Source of the DNA: Pleurodeles waltl
Lineage: Eukaryota; Chordata; Amphibia; Caudata; Salamandridae
DNA length: 64,000 nt
Direction: 5' to 3'
Assembly: GCF_031143425.1 (NCBI RefSeq)
Contig: NW_027150045.1
Span: 1-64,000, forward strand
Made by a program: the position numbers and the translations under genes. Below the pieces are notes generated by a model that searched no databases, had not been told where the DNA came from, and saw nothing but the letters and a program-made list of their open reading frames with translations. Below, piece by piece: positions 10,340-21,749 of the stretch; within the stretch, counting starts at the first letter, position 1, and the number at the start of each line of letters is the position of its first letter.

Positions 10340-12900
10340 GACGTCTTTTTTTACACACTGTCTTACATTTGGTAGGAAATGGTGCAGAGAAAGATGAGGG
10401 GCAGTAACACTTGTTCTGCTATTCTGTGTTCCCCCAAGTCTCCCGATCAATATGGTACCTTGCTTGCATGGGTAGGCCTCTAATGCCTGCGACAGGAAAC
10501 GCAACATGGACACATCACATTTTTACATTGAAAACTAACGTGTTTTTTGGAAAGTACCTAACTATGGATTTTGATCTCTAGCTCAGCCGGCACCTAGGAA
10601 AACCTACCAAACCTGTGTGTTTTTTAAAACTAGACACCTAGGGGAATCCAAGATGAGGTGACTTTTGTGGCTCTCACCAGCTTCTGTTACCCAGAATCCT
10701 GTGCAACCCTCACATTTCGGTGACAAAAAAGTTCTGGAATCTGAGAGGAGCCACAAATTTTCTTCCACCCAGCATTCCCCCAAGCCTCTCAATAAAAATG
10801 GTACCTCACTTGTGTGGGTAGGCCTAGTGCCCATGACAGGAAATGCCCCAAAACACAATGGGCCTCATTACAACCCTGGCGGTCAAAGACCGACAGGGCT
10901 GTTTTGGAGATTGAACCCCCAACAGGCTGGCGGTACAATCTTGTGGGACCGGCAGCTTACCACCATGGTTGTCCCAGTGGTTTTAATCCTTCAGGGCAGC
11001 GCTGCTTGCAGTGCTGGCCAGGGGATTACAAGTCCCCTTCCCGCCAGCCTGTCCATGGCGGTAGAGACCTCCATGGAAAGGCTGGCGAGAAGGGGAGTCG
11101 TGGGGCCCCTGCACTGCCCATGCACTTGGCTTGGGCAGTACAGGGGCCCCCAGGCACAGCCCCGCACTTCTTTTCACTGTCTGCACAGCAGACATTGAAA
11201 AGCGCGATGGGTGCAGCTGCACCCGTCGCACGGCCGCAACACCGCCGGCTTCATTAGGAGCCGGCTCCCATGTTGCGGCCGACATCCCCGCCGGCCCAGC
11301 GGTGATGTCAAAATGGGGCCGGCGGGAGTGCGGCCGCATTGGTGGCCGCTCGGCGGTACAATCTTGGCGGTTGTAATGAGGGCCAATGTGTACACATCAC
11401 TTTAACCCAAAGAAAACAGAGCTGTTTCTTGCAAAATGCCTAGCTGTGGATTTTGGCCTCTAGCTCAGACGGTGACATAGGGAAACCTACCAAACCTGTG
11501 CATTTTTAAAAACTAGACACCTGGGGAATCCGAGATGGGGTGACTTGTGGGGCTCCTACCAGGTTCTGTTACCCAGAATCCTCTGTAAACCTCAAAATTT
11601 GGCTAAAAAACACTTTTTCCTCATATTTTGGTGACCAAAAGTTCTGGAATCTGAGAGGAGCCACAAATGTCCTTCCACCCAGCGTTCCTCCAAGTCTCCC
11701 GATACAAATGGTACCTCACTTGTGTGGGTAGGCCTAGTGCCCGCAACAGGAAATGCCCCAAAACACAACGTGGACACATCACATTTTCCCAAAGAAAAGA
11801 GAGCTGTTTCTTGCAAAGTGCCTAGCTGTGGATTTTGGCCTCTAGCTCAGTCGGTACCTAGGAAAACGTGCTAAACTTGTGCATTTTTAAAAACTAGACA
11901 CCTATGGGAATCTAAGATGGGGTGACTTGTGGGGCTCTCACCATGTTCTGTTACCCAGAATCCTTTGCAAATCTTAAAATAAAATGGAAAGAAAACACTT
12001 TTTTCTCACATTTCGGTGACAGAAAGTTCTGGAATCTGAGAGTAGCCACAAATTTCCTTCCACCCCGCATTCCCCCAAGTCTCCTGATACCTTACTTGTG
12101 TGGGCAGGCCTAGTGCTCTTGAGAGGAAATGCCCTAAAACACATCGTGGACACATCACATTTCCCCAAAGAAAACTGAGCTGTTTTTTACAAAATGCCTA
12201 GCTGTGGATTTTGGCCCCTAGCTCAGCCGGCACCTATGGAAACCTACCAAACCTGTGCATTGTTGAAACCTAGACACCTAGGGGAATCCTAGATGGGGTG
12301 ACTTGTGGGGCTCTTACCAGGTTCTGTTACCCACAATCCTTTGCAGATCTCAAAATTTGGCAATAGAAACACTTTTTCCTCACATTTCAGTGACTGAAAG
12401 TTCTGGAATCTGAAAGGAACCACAAATTTCCTTACACTCAGCATTCCCCCAAGTCTCCCAATAAAAATGTTACCTCACTTGTGTGGGTAGGCCTAGTGCC
12501 CGTGACAGGAAATGCCCCAAAACACAATGTGGACACAAAATAATCAAATGCAAAACTACATGTTTTTGCCGGTGGGCACCCGCATTTTTGGTCCTGGGCT
12601 CAGAAGCCATATAGGGAAACCTACCAAACCCAAACGTTTCTGAAAACTAGACACTGAGGGAGTCCAGGGAGGTGTGACTTGCGTGGATCCCCCAGTGTGT
12701 TCTTTTCCAGAGTCCTCAGCAAACCTCAAAAGTTGGTCAAAAATACATTTTTTCCTCACATTTCGGTGACAGAAAGTTCTGGAACCTGAGAGGAGCCACA
12801 ATTTTCCTTCCACCCAGCGTTCCCCCAAGTCTCCCGATAAAAATTATACCTCACTTGTGTGGGTGGCCCAGGTGCCTTCAACAGAAAAAGGCCAAAAACC
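10340..12900 (+). repeat. ~375-385 bp tandem array, about 6 degraded copies
   Basis: The marker gttctggaatctgagaggag or close variants occur at 10731, 11641, 12026, 12400 and 12776. Spacing is 385, 374 and 376 bp; the 910-bp first gap is one unit plus the insertion at 10860-11384. Each unit also carries ctcacttgtgtgggtaggcc and tagctgtggattttggcc. A partial first unit starts near 10340. No coding potential. Confidence 0.85.
10860..11384. mobile_element. PIF/Harbinger-like MITE, 525 bp, TSD AAT
   Basis: Terminal inverted repeats are GGGCCTCATTACAACC at the left and its complement with one mismatch at the right (GGTTGTAATGAGGGCC). The 3-bp direct repeat AAT flanks it (10857-10859, 11385-11387). 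The neighbouring tandem unit at ~11757 shows the uninterrupted sequence, so the insertion point is certain. The interior is GC-rich and built from short hairpins (gggtgcagctgcaccc; tgtctgcacagcagaca). The 3-bp duplication fits PIF/Harbinger; the superfamily is inferred because no transposase is present. Confidence 0.8.
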
Positions 12901-12974
12901 TGTTAAGATTGAAGGGATAGCACAGCGAGTTGATAAGCACATATTTTTCTTTTATACATCTTTAGGCTGACCCT

Positions 12975-13270
12975 GCTTGGGGGACCCACACAAGTGAGGT
13001 ATTATTTTACTTGGAAGACTGAGGGGGACGCTGGGTGGTAGGAAATTTGTGCAGGATGAGTGATCCTACAAAGAAAAGTGAGGAAAATATGCGTTTTTAA
13101 GCAAATCTTGAGGTTTGCAGAGGAGTCTGGGTAAGAAAATGTTGAGGGTGCACACAAGCCACACCTCCCTGAACTCCTTGGGCCTGTCTAGTTTTAAAAA
13201 ATATCAGGGTTTTATAGGTTTCCCTAGATGAAGGCCTCACCCGGGACCAAAAACGTAGGTGCCCCTCCAC
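12975..13270 (-). repeat. Inverted copy of the ~375-bp repeat unit
   Basis: Read on the minus strand, this segment matches the unit at about 12555-12865 (shared cacacaagtgaggtat, tttcctc, gtctagtttt and ggtttcccta blocks). The two form a ~300-bp imperfect inverted repeat around a spacer near 12870-12970. Confidence 0.75.
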
Positions 13271-13300
13271 AACAAAGGTAGTTTTGTAATAGATCTTGTT

Positions 13301-14065
13301 GATGTGTCCACCTACTTCTGTGATGTACCAAACACTAAAATTGTGAAAAGAAACACACTTAGGTTATGTTAAAAAGACCCCTCACCCACCAACCAAGTTG
13401 GGGGCATGCTTCATCATCGGGGCCCCACCCGAGACACCCAGCGTATCACGGGTGTGCTGCATCACCTGATCACAGCTGAGCAGGTATTGTCATTTTTACC
13501 ACACATACTGGTTGGATTTGGCACAAGGGTGAGTGATGGTTCAGTAGATCAAATTTTATTAACAAGAGATTTCACAAAAATGAAATGCCCTGTTAATAAC
13601 TGAAAGGCCAAAAAATGGAACCAATGACTCATAGTTAGTGAGCTGTAAAGCCGCATCAAGGTACAAACCGCTTTACAGTCCATTCACACACCTTTCATAC
13701 ATGACATGCACAAGACCATTCACGCCGCCAACCACGGGCCCTGCACATTATAACATCTGCATCGACAGACAGTGCCACTCAAGGACCTATCACTTAAAAA
13801 TACCCACATGCCTGATACAGCAATCACACCAGCTGATGGGAGTATGTGGACTGGCGTTTGGCTGGCAGTGTGTTGCAGTGGCCAACATCCCGTCACTATT
13901 TACACCTCCAGCCAAGTGCCACCACCACTTTTTTTTTTTTTAATCAACAAAGAAACCACTAACTAATTATAGTTAAGTAGAAAACTAGAAACACAAAAGC
14001 TCTAACTAAATACATGACAGGAATGCCAACAAAGAAACTGAGCATATGAAACAGGCAGTTTATGC
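13301..14065. other. Unclassified DNA between the inverted repeat and transposase
   Basis: Contains a T-run at about 13930-13942 and no frame with family features. It may be the 3' noncoding part of the minus-strand piggyBac element. Confidence 0.35.
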
Positions 14066-15370
14066 TCACCGTCTTTCCCAGATTTTTGTTTTTGTGTGGT
14101 ACCTCTTGAAACAGCTACCCACACACAGCCCAGGCTTTGAAGGACCATCTGGGCAGTACATTTGAGTCTCCCTTTGGATACCTCTTTGAGGACAGACTCT
14201 ACATTTCTTAGCTGGAAAGTCTTTTTTGGGCAGGGGAGGAATGTGCTCAGCAAAGCGGTGATCTTTCAATCTAGCCACATGCTCCAGTTCTGCTTCTCCA
14301 GGAACTCTTGCCTGTTCCACCACAATAAGACTCTCTATCACTAACTCCTGAAATTTTACAAATATCATCTTTGACTCTGGAGAACTACCCTTCAACACAA
14401 TAAAAGCATTAAAAGTTGCCAAGTGGAAGAGGTAAACCGCTAACTTCTTATACCAAACGTAAGACTTACGAACAGCAGTATAAGGTTCTAACCTCTGATC
14501 AACTCTATCTACACCTCCAATGTGCTTATTATAATCTAAAATGCACACAGGTTTGCACACTGCGGTAACCTGACCCAAAACGTTCACAGGGGAAATACTC
14601 TCATCATGGATGGTAGTTAGCATGTAGACATCCCTCCTGTCTGCAAATTTCAGAGCTAGCAGCTCATCATTCCGCAAGGCACTGCACTGTCCACTCAAGG
14701 AATTTACAGACAAGCTCCCTTGGATTGCCTTTTCGGTTAGAACGGATTGTGCCACAAGCAACAGTGTCCACTCTAAACAACTCCTTGAACAACTGCACTT
14801 CAGTGTAGAAGTTATCTACCTACAAATGGTGACCTTTGTTAAACAGTTGTCAACCAAGTTCCCACACAATTTTCTCACTAACTCCAAAAGTGGGAGGACA
14901 ACCAGGGGGGTCAATACTGGAATCCCTACCAGCGTAGACCCGGAAATTATACACATATCCTGTACTACTTTCAGACAGCATATACATTTTAATTCCATAC
15001 CGTGCCCTCTTGCTAGGAATGTACTGCCTAAAAACCAAACAATTCTTGAACAGGACCAAAGACTCATCCACAGCTATTTCTCTGCATTGTACATAGACCT
15101 CTGAAAACCGATCCACAAAATGATCTAGGACAGACCGAATCTTAAAAAGACGGGCAGAATCAGGGTGATCTCGTGGCAATTGTGACCATTGTGTACATTG
15201 CACAAACATTGTTCCAGTACAGCAGTGTTCTTTTCATTCCCTGTGGCCACTACTCTGTTTGTTGATGTATTCAACTTGATCCTGATGCGCCTCATGGCAG
15301 TCTGCCTTGTTCTGCTATCTGGTATGCACGCTGTGCAATCATCTTGCCAAGGTGCATAATGGTCATGCAT
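14066..15370 (-). pseudogene. piggyBac (PGBD4-like) transposase, frameshifted and N-truncated
   Basis: Minus-strand pieces 15370-15125, 15209-14850 and 14761-14066 together cover the catalytic region and C-terminus. Visible are V-D-E-S with F-R-Q-Y-I-P-S-K-R-A-R-Y-G-I-K (first catalytic Asp, near 15065), V-D-N-F-Y-T (second Asp, near 14818) and G-G-V-D-R-V-D-Q (third Asp, near 14505). The end has the cysteine-rich zinc-binding domain C-R-V-C-P-Q-R-G and C-F-K-R-Y-H-T. The DDD residues are all present, but at least two frameshifts and a stop near 14820 break the frame, and the N-terminal domain beyond 15370 is not seen. piggyBac transposases cut and paste at TTAA. Domesticated PGBD4 is an alternative, but the breaks argue for a dead transposon. 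Confidence 0.85.
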
Positions 15371-16428
15371 CCACAGTACACAGCTAGCAACCTGTTACAT
15401 TTCAGGAATGTGTAGATGCATGTTCTTGCCATGTGTGTGCTAACTGTCTAAGCCGTGGCCATTGTCTATGAACACTGAGGAGAAACTAGGTAGAAATCTG
15501 GCACTGGAGCTCACATCATTTCATTGTTGCCACAGTTAAAAATCTGCAGAATATCACACATCGTTAGACTCATTCCCTCTCACTTGAACATGTACATAAC
15601 TTACCTGGCAGTCCATGGGCTCAATGACTCCATGTACTGTAACACTCAGGTGAAAGCCTGATCATACCTTGACTCACATGTGACGCCAATCCATACATTT
15701 ACATACAGCTATGCCTGGCAATTGGTAGGGTTGCATGTTTTGGTGAGATATTTATCTGGCTGGACCCATAAACACTAGTATTTTTGTTTGTACGTTAAGT
15801 ATACCCATCCTAGTTTGGCACACTCCTTTAGCCACACTTCTCATCCTCAATACATCACAGATTCCTGTTCATGCTCATGGCAACCTAGCTCATCCTGACA
15901 ATTCTGATTTCACTGTTTGTCACCCTCCTGCTTTGACATGTGTATTATGTTCTGAGTTTTCTTCTTCAATCTCCTTCATGGCACTTGCTACATACTCCCC
16001 CTGGCACACATCACATGATGGAGGTAGTACACTTATGCCCTCTTCAATGTCATCCCTTCCCAGCAACAACAGATAAAACAATGTCAAACACAGCGATTTG
16101 TGTGCATGGCTCTGGCCACATTGCAGTACACCTGACACTTCTCACTTCCTTGCCATGCAATGTGCCCACATTGAAACACAGCAACAGTTCAATATCTTCT
16201 GCCACATTTACATTTAAGTTACTACCAGAGGACAACCTGTCTCACACACCATCTATTGTTTTACAAAACACACAGCTCAATTTTGTATGCATCACTTGCT
16301 TCACCCCCGCAATATGTAATATACCATGATTAATGCCATTGGCTACCACTGTAGGGTACATCAGTGCACTTACATCCCACACATCATGGCATCTGTGTGC
16401 AACATAGTTTCATACTTGTGACTAAGGG
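15371..16428. other. No gene seen
   Basis: About 1 kb without domains, repeats or terminal inverted repeats that I could identify. It might hold the decayed 5' part of the piggyBac element. Confidence 0.4.
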
Positions 16429-16760
16429 GCATATTTGCAAACTGCATGCACCACCATTGCAACACTTATGGAGACACACCAATGTCAGAAATTCCAGCCC
16501 TATATGTATGAGGCCACATAAAGGCTATTTACATGCCTTCAGATGGCATTATAGATATTTATTAAGGCAAGGCATGGTAAAATGGCTGTGTTGCCTCTGC
16601 CAGAATCTTTGCCTGGTCATTCCATGTGCATTGTGTTGGGTTGTCAAACAAAACATCTATAGTTTTGGACTAATTCCCAGGTTTCATAAACAGGTAAACT
16701 GGACATGTTTACAAACACACATGCCTACCAAGGGCAGCCCTATCAAGGAAAATCAAATGT
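16429..16760 (+). mobile_element. MITE-like element starting GGGGCATATTTGC
   Basis: Starts with ggggcatatttgcaaac. Its interior (tttggactaattcccagg, 16660-16685) resembles the complement of 35520-35565, so this and 35245-35803 appear to be the same family in opposite orientation. The right end is not defined. The superfamily is not certain. Confidence 0.35.
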
Positions 16761-17189
16761 CTTTCAAATAATGTTCCCCCTTTCCTTGTATGCTGCATTT
16801 TGTTGCACAAATGTGAATAGGTAAATGCCTCCATGTTCTGTTATAGTGAAGGTAGGTATTCCTTCCTGCACCCAGACATTCCTACCTCCATCGCAGAAAC
16901 CCTTGCAACATGTTGCACATGTGCCAGCCTGTACACAAGCAGACATTAGGATAGAAGCACAGGTGGGAGGGAAAGGAATGCTCAGGTTTATCAACGTCTT
17001 TGGCATTTGTGCCCTTTATCTGTTGCGCAGAGCAGCACTGCATAGTCAGCAAAACGCGGGGTGAAGACCCTTGGCAGGATCCTCCCAAAATAAATGGGTA
17101 ATCTAGATGGCCATCCGTCCTGAAAATGGGATACCCCTACCCTTTAAGGGAACCAATACAAAATATTACAGGACAGAGCTGGAAAGTCC

Positions 17190-17740
17190 AAGGGCCAGAC
17201 TCTGGGGGGTCCGATTGGCCAATAACAACCCTTGTGGCGGACCCTCCAAGGGACCACCGTCCTGCTCTGGAACATGGTTCCCGATGGTGGTCTGAGTTGC
17301 AACCACCCAGGGCGGTGCTGAACTCAGCGCTTCCTGGCTGATTACAACTCCACTCACCGCAAGCCTTTCAAAGGCAGTTTCATCACCATGGAAAGCAGTG
17401 AGGGTTGCTCGGGCCACAGGAGGGCCCTTGCACTGCCTATGCCTATGCCTATGGCAGGGGCCCCCATGCCTAGTACCATAGGAATGCACACTTTACAAAC
17501 AGCGTGCATTCCTGAGGTGCTTGTCGGTCCCCTCTGTGCTACGAGATTGCTCTGAGTGCTATCCCGTTGCAATGTTCCTACTGGTCAGACCGGAGGGAAC
17601 AATCTATTGCAACGTTTCCACCGGTCAGATCGGCATGAACGTTGCAATAGGGCAGAGGGGTACGTCACAGCCATGGCGGTGGCGTTCTCTCCATGAGTTA
17701 GGCAGTCCTGCATTGGGAGCGCCAAACTTGTAATCGTCCC
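17190..17740. mobile_element. GC-rich hairpin-chain element, Harbinger-like, degraded
   Basis: Shares modules with the Harbinger-like MITEs at 10860 and 25655, for example a gggcccttgcactgcctatg ... ggcaggggccccc hairpin (17425-17470), followed by a gtgcattc-type module. Ends are not clean, and no target duplication was found. Confidence 0.4.
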
Positions 17741-18729
17741 CAAAGTCTTTGAATTATTGGTTCAATGCAACAATTGGTAATTGGTGCAGCCTCTTAAGCT
17801 GGTCAAAACTGACATTCAATCCATTTCTGTAAAGTACAATCACATAGACTCCTTTAGTACTTAAAGCAGCTTTTAATGAGCAACTAGCCAACATGTTTTG
17901 CCACCTAAGTGCCAAGCAAGCGTGGGACTTTTTCTAGGCTGATTATACAAAACAAAAAACATTGAAGAAAAATGTGCACCGTGATGAAAACAAACAGCCA
18001 AACAGACAGCGAAACCATTTAAAACCAATACACATCAATACAGAAAAAGAGAATGACATTACAAAAGAGACACAATTTTCATCAAGAAATGTTCACGGAA
18101 TACAAATAGTGTTTGGAAAAAAACAACAGAAAAACAACAAATGAGTACATGTGTCAATATATGCACATTCCATTGAATAAATCAAACCCAAATGTCCCAA
18201 AAAACAGAAAACCCAAAATTGGGAACACAGTTACATTGATGTTGGTATTCATATATGTCCATTGGCAAAAAGAACAAAGTATAATAAATAAAGGTTTTTG
18301 AAATCATTAAGGTTGATAATTATACATTACCCAAATAAATATAAACACAAGCGGTAGTTAATCCAAATCCAAGCAGTCATCAGAAGGTAAACCAGCCAGG
18401 TATAATTGTGCCAAAAAGGACAGGTGTGGAAGATAGAAAAAATGCATACATAACTACATGGATAATACAGGGTCAAAAATCCAAGAGAAAAAACTGTGTG
18501 ACCATAGCTGAGAGACCTTAAATACTTCATGATGCAAAACTGCTATTAACATGAAGTGCAAAAGTCCAATAAGAAAAGAAATCGAAGTTGAACAGGTAGG
18601 ACGCAAGAAATTGAGGCACCCCAAAATGCTCACTAGATATTTAGAAGTAAATTCAGCCGCACTGCTATTGATATGCAAGAGCCAATTTGACAGAATCTAG
18701 CGGTATAACGAGAAACCCATCAGTGTCGT
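17741..18729. other. AT-rich stretch, nothing recognised
   Basis: A-rich on the plus strand between 17940 and 18300. No family-like reading frame, RNA gene or boundary could be supported. Confidence 0.4.
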
Positions 18730-19317
18730 GGTCATAGGCGTCGATTCACCAAAATGTCAGGGGTGGCGGAAGTGACATCATACACCCTTTGACCTTAATA
18801 ATGTCACGTGACCTTAACCCTCATGACATCACAGTAATTGCACTCCCTTTCTCCCTTACTCACCCACTCTGGCTCACTTCCACTCTGAGCCACCTATACA
18901 TTCTCACTCACCTTCACACACATGCACAATCCCACATACTAACATACATGCTCAATCATGCACATACTCTTTCACACTCTCTCTCACACACACATGCACA
19001 TTTATAAAATCTACTTTAAAGTATTTTAGTTCACTTACCTAAGATACTAGGCAGATTTTCCATTCCAGATCCTGCTGCTCTACTTTTTATTACATTAATA
19101 GTGAATGACACATTATTAATCACTATTATTATACTAAGAATGAGCAAACAAAGAAGACCGGAGCCTGACGCTGGTAATGCAAGCTTCCCCTATGTTAATG
19201 GCGCTTATTTTGCCACCTCTGAGGCCAGGGGTCGCAAAGGTAGTACCAGGTGTCACTAAGGGCAAGCCAGGGGTCGCAGTTGCGACCTCTGGCCACCCCT
19301 AAATGACGTCCATGGCC
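18730..19317. mobile_element. Candidate nonautonomous DNA transposon with CA-rich core
   Basis: The left end TGGTCATAGGCGTCGATT resembles the complement of the right end (TGGCCATGGACGTCATTT), followed on both sides by AGGGGTGGC. That suggests imperfect terminal inverted repeats. The interior contains a CA/CT-rich microsatellite at about 18840-19010. No clear target duplication was found. Confidence 0.35.
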
Positions 19318-19352
19318 ATGGTACTGATTAACTATACATATTAAGCAGAAGC

Positions 19353-19694
19353 CAGTGCTTAATTTCTGCTTGTTGTTTCCGGTGCTGAGCACCGGCACTT
19401 ATTTGTGAGGGCCGGCGCTTATTCTTATGCCTCAAGCATTTGCTGCGAGCAAAAGACACATATGGGAAAGACGGAGGAAGGGAAAAACGAAAAAGCGTCA
19501 TTAAGGGAGAAAGTAGAAAGTTTCAGGATGAGCTGAAGGGGCAGGAGTGGCCGTAAATGGATTGAAGAGGCCCGAGGTGGCTTCAGGATTATGCTGCCTC
19601 AGTGTTTAGTGCTGGCAGATTTAATTACAGCAGTCTCGTGTTGAAGAGAAGGGCTTTGAGCACTGGCACATCCTAATTCACAAATTAAGCACTG
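19353..19694. mobile_element. hAT-type MITE, 342 bp, 8-bp TSD GCAGAAGC
   Basis: The element starts CAGTGCTTAATTTCTG and ends CACAAATTAAGCACTG, inverted repeats of about 13-16 bp with the CA-start typical of hAT. The perfect 8-bp direct repeat GCAGAAGC flanks it (19345-19352 and 19695-19702). Eight-bp duplications are diagnostic of hAT. There is no coding sequence, so it must have been mobilised by a transposase elsewhere. Confidence 0.9.
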
Positions 19695-19702
19695 GCAGAA
19701 GC

Positions 19703-20115
19703 AGAGCAGAATCAACGGAGTCAGAAAAAGTACCTCGCAATATCCTAGTGAAGACGCTTCGTTCCTAAGTGCAGTCAAGTTACTCAGTTTGAAAGAGGGC
19801 GGGCGTTCCATATATATAAACCATGAGTATAGTTGCTACAGAGGACCCACAGTCCTTCCAGTTGCAGACAGATTGATCCACAGGGAACAAAACACAATCA
19901 GTTTATTATGCCAGTGAGATGTTACATACTAAAGAGGTGAAAATAAATAAAAGGATGAACAGGTGGAAATGGTAGAAAACTAAGAGATATTTACCTTTCA
20001 TTTTCTAACAGTCTTCCGTGTCCTTCACCAGAAACCGATCCAGCTTGTAGAAAATCCCTCGCCATAGTGAAAACAGACCTGAACTTCAATTTAAGTGCGA
20101 CCAGCGCAAAACCCT
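19703..20115. other. Unclassified flank of the retrovirus
   Basis: No gene or repeat boundary recognised. The sequence immediately left of the LTR (accct at 20111-20115) does not match the sequence right of the other LTR at 34352. Confidence 0.4.
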
Positions 20116-21689
20116 TGATAACGCGTCCAGCCCTTATAAATTACCTGTACCTGGACATGTTGGAGGTCGGTGAATCTTTTAGCCGAGTCGGGCTCTCCTC
20201 ATCCTAGAATAGTTGGGTCATTCAGATCAATAATCAATAACTATTGTAATCGGTAATCAATACTCAATTAATAGATCAATATAGCACTTCAGAAATCAAT
20301 AACAGTTGGTATTTCGGCGCACCATGACCTTTCAGTCATGAATAACCACACCAGTTTTTTAAAAGTTAGTGAATTTATTTCCCTATATTAACAAAGCTAG
20401 CACAATGTATATGTCTCAAAACCAAATGATATATGTATATGAACATTACTAACTGTCCATAGCGGCGGAAGAACCGCAATCTACGCAAAATCTGGATAAT
20501 GATACACTCAGTGATGGCAATACAAATCACTAATATGACTAACTGTATTTGACTAATTTCATACATTGGTCAGCATAACAAATTTGCATGGTGCATCGAA
20601 TGAATACCTCAACTAACCTCTAATTAGCATTGGCATGTGGGGCTTCATGCAAAACGAATTTAGTCAACACAAATTTGGAAAACTTCTAGCTTGGTCCCTA
20701 TCAAAATAGCAGTTGGTACCTAAAAGGAATAACACAATGCATAATACATTTATCCTTTCATATTTACCAAATACAATCAGCATTCAAGAAAGTCTTCGTC
20801 CTTCAGGTACCGGTTCGAACAGCATGGGGCAGGTTTCAAAGGGGGCAAAGTTAAGGGCAAGCTTCCTTGCAGCGGCAAGGAGAATGGGGCAAAGTTACTT
20901 CATGGGCAAGACGGGGCAAATCAAAGTAAAAGTCTCTAGGGTGAGAATTCTTAAAGTCTCTTTCTCTTAGATAGAGAAAAGGGGCATCAGGGTGTCGTAC
21001 AAAATGGAGTCTGGCATCTGGCTTCAAATTGGCATCAAGGAAAAATGGCTGACTTCTCTTTGTCCAGTGGGTTTAAATAAGAAACATTCCAAATTCTGCA
21101 GGGTCTTCCATTGGAGGGTTCATAGGTTGGCTTCAAATTGTCCAATGAAATTTGTCTTTTTACTAGCGCTCATTTATGCATACATTGTCCTTGGAGCCTT
21201 GGAACACAAGTTGTAACATGGTTTGCCAATTATTTTTGGTATCTGTACCTTCATTGTCCGCACCTGCAGAGACTGACCTTGTATCAAAGGGGATGAAACC
21301 GGCCTAGTACGAAACCTTGAAGATAAGTGTATTAGTCATCTCTGCTGGAAAAATACAACTTCAAGCAAGAATATATGTTTCATTAGTTCAAGGAAAAGCC
21401 ACGCAGTTAGAATTTGAGACCAGGCAACTAGGCCAAAGCCTCTACTAAATGTAAGCTAAGCAAAACAGTTTCAAATAAGAAATCATGGCATACACTTGCA
21501 ATTATGTCGGATTACTACAGTTTTCAATCCTTCATGATTAATAAAGCTCGTTTACAATCATGGCGAACTACCCCGAGGGCACAATTTCCCTCGTACATTA
21601 TTTTCTTTACTAAAATCGCTCTACATTATGTGCTTTTGATTACACAATATATATGAATATATGTTGGACCCTCTTTTTCTGCGCCATCA
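20116..21689 (-). repeat. ERV 3' LTR
   Basis: 1574 bp; on the minus strand it starts TGATGGCGCAG and ends GCGTTATCA. It is nearly identical to 32766-34351. An AATAAA signal (complement of 20374-20379) is present. A second AATAAA visible in the other LTR is destroyed here by a T-for-A change in the run at ~20355-20360. It lacks a short insertion present in the other LTR near 33230-33240. Confidence 0.93.
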
Positions 21690-21700
21690 ATCCCTCCTCT
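21690..21700 (-). promoter_or_regulatory. ERV polypurine tract
   Basis: On the minus strand AGAGGAGGGA directly precedes the 3' LTR, with one extra T. Purine tracts at this spot prime plus-strand DNA synthesis in retroviruses. Confidence 0.75.
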
Positions 21701-21749
21701 GATAACTAATTATGTCATCACATCAAATCTACCCACAAATTTTATTCCA

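Larger units (their letters stand above)
9375..13620 (+). mobile_element. piggyBac-like noncoding element region (TTAA-type end)
   Basis: The block opens at TTAA (9375-9378) followed by CTCTTTCGCTGCCAGGC, resembling the TTAA-flanked ends of piggyBac elements. It runs through noncoding DNA into a ~375-bp tandem array and its inverted copy. A broken piggyBac transposase lies just beyond at 14066-15370, so the two may be one element. I did not find the matching inverted end (complement of the 9375 terminus), so the right-hand boundary is unknown and the assignment stays tentative. Confidence 0.45.
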
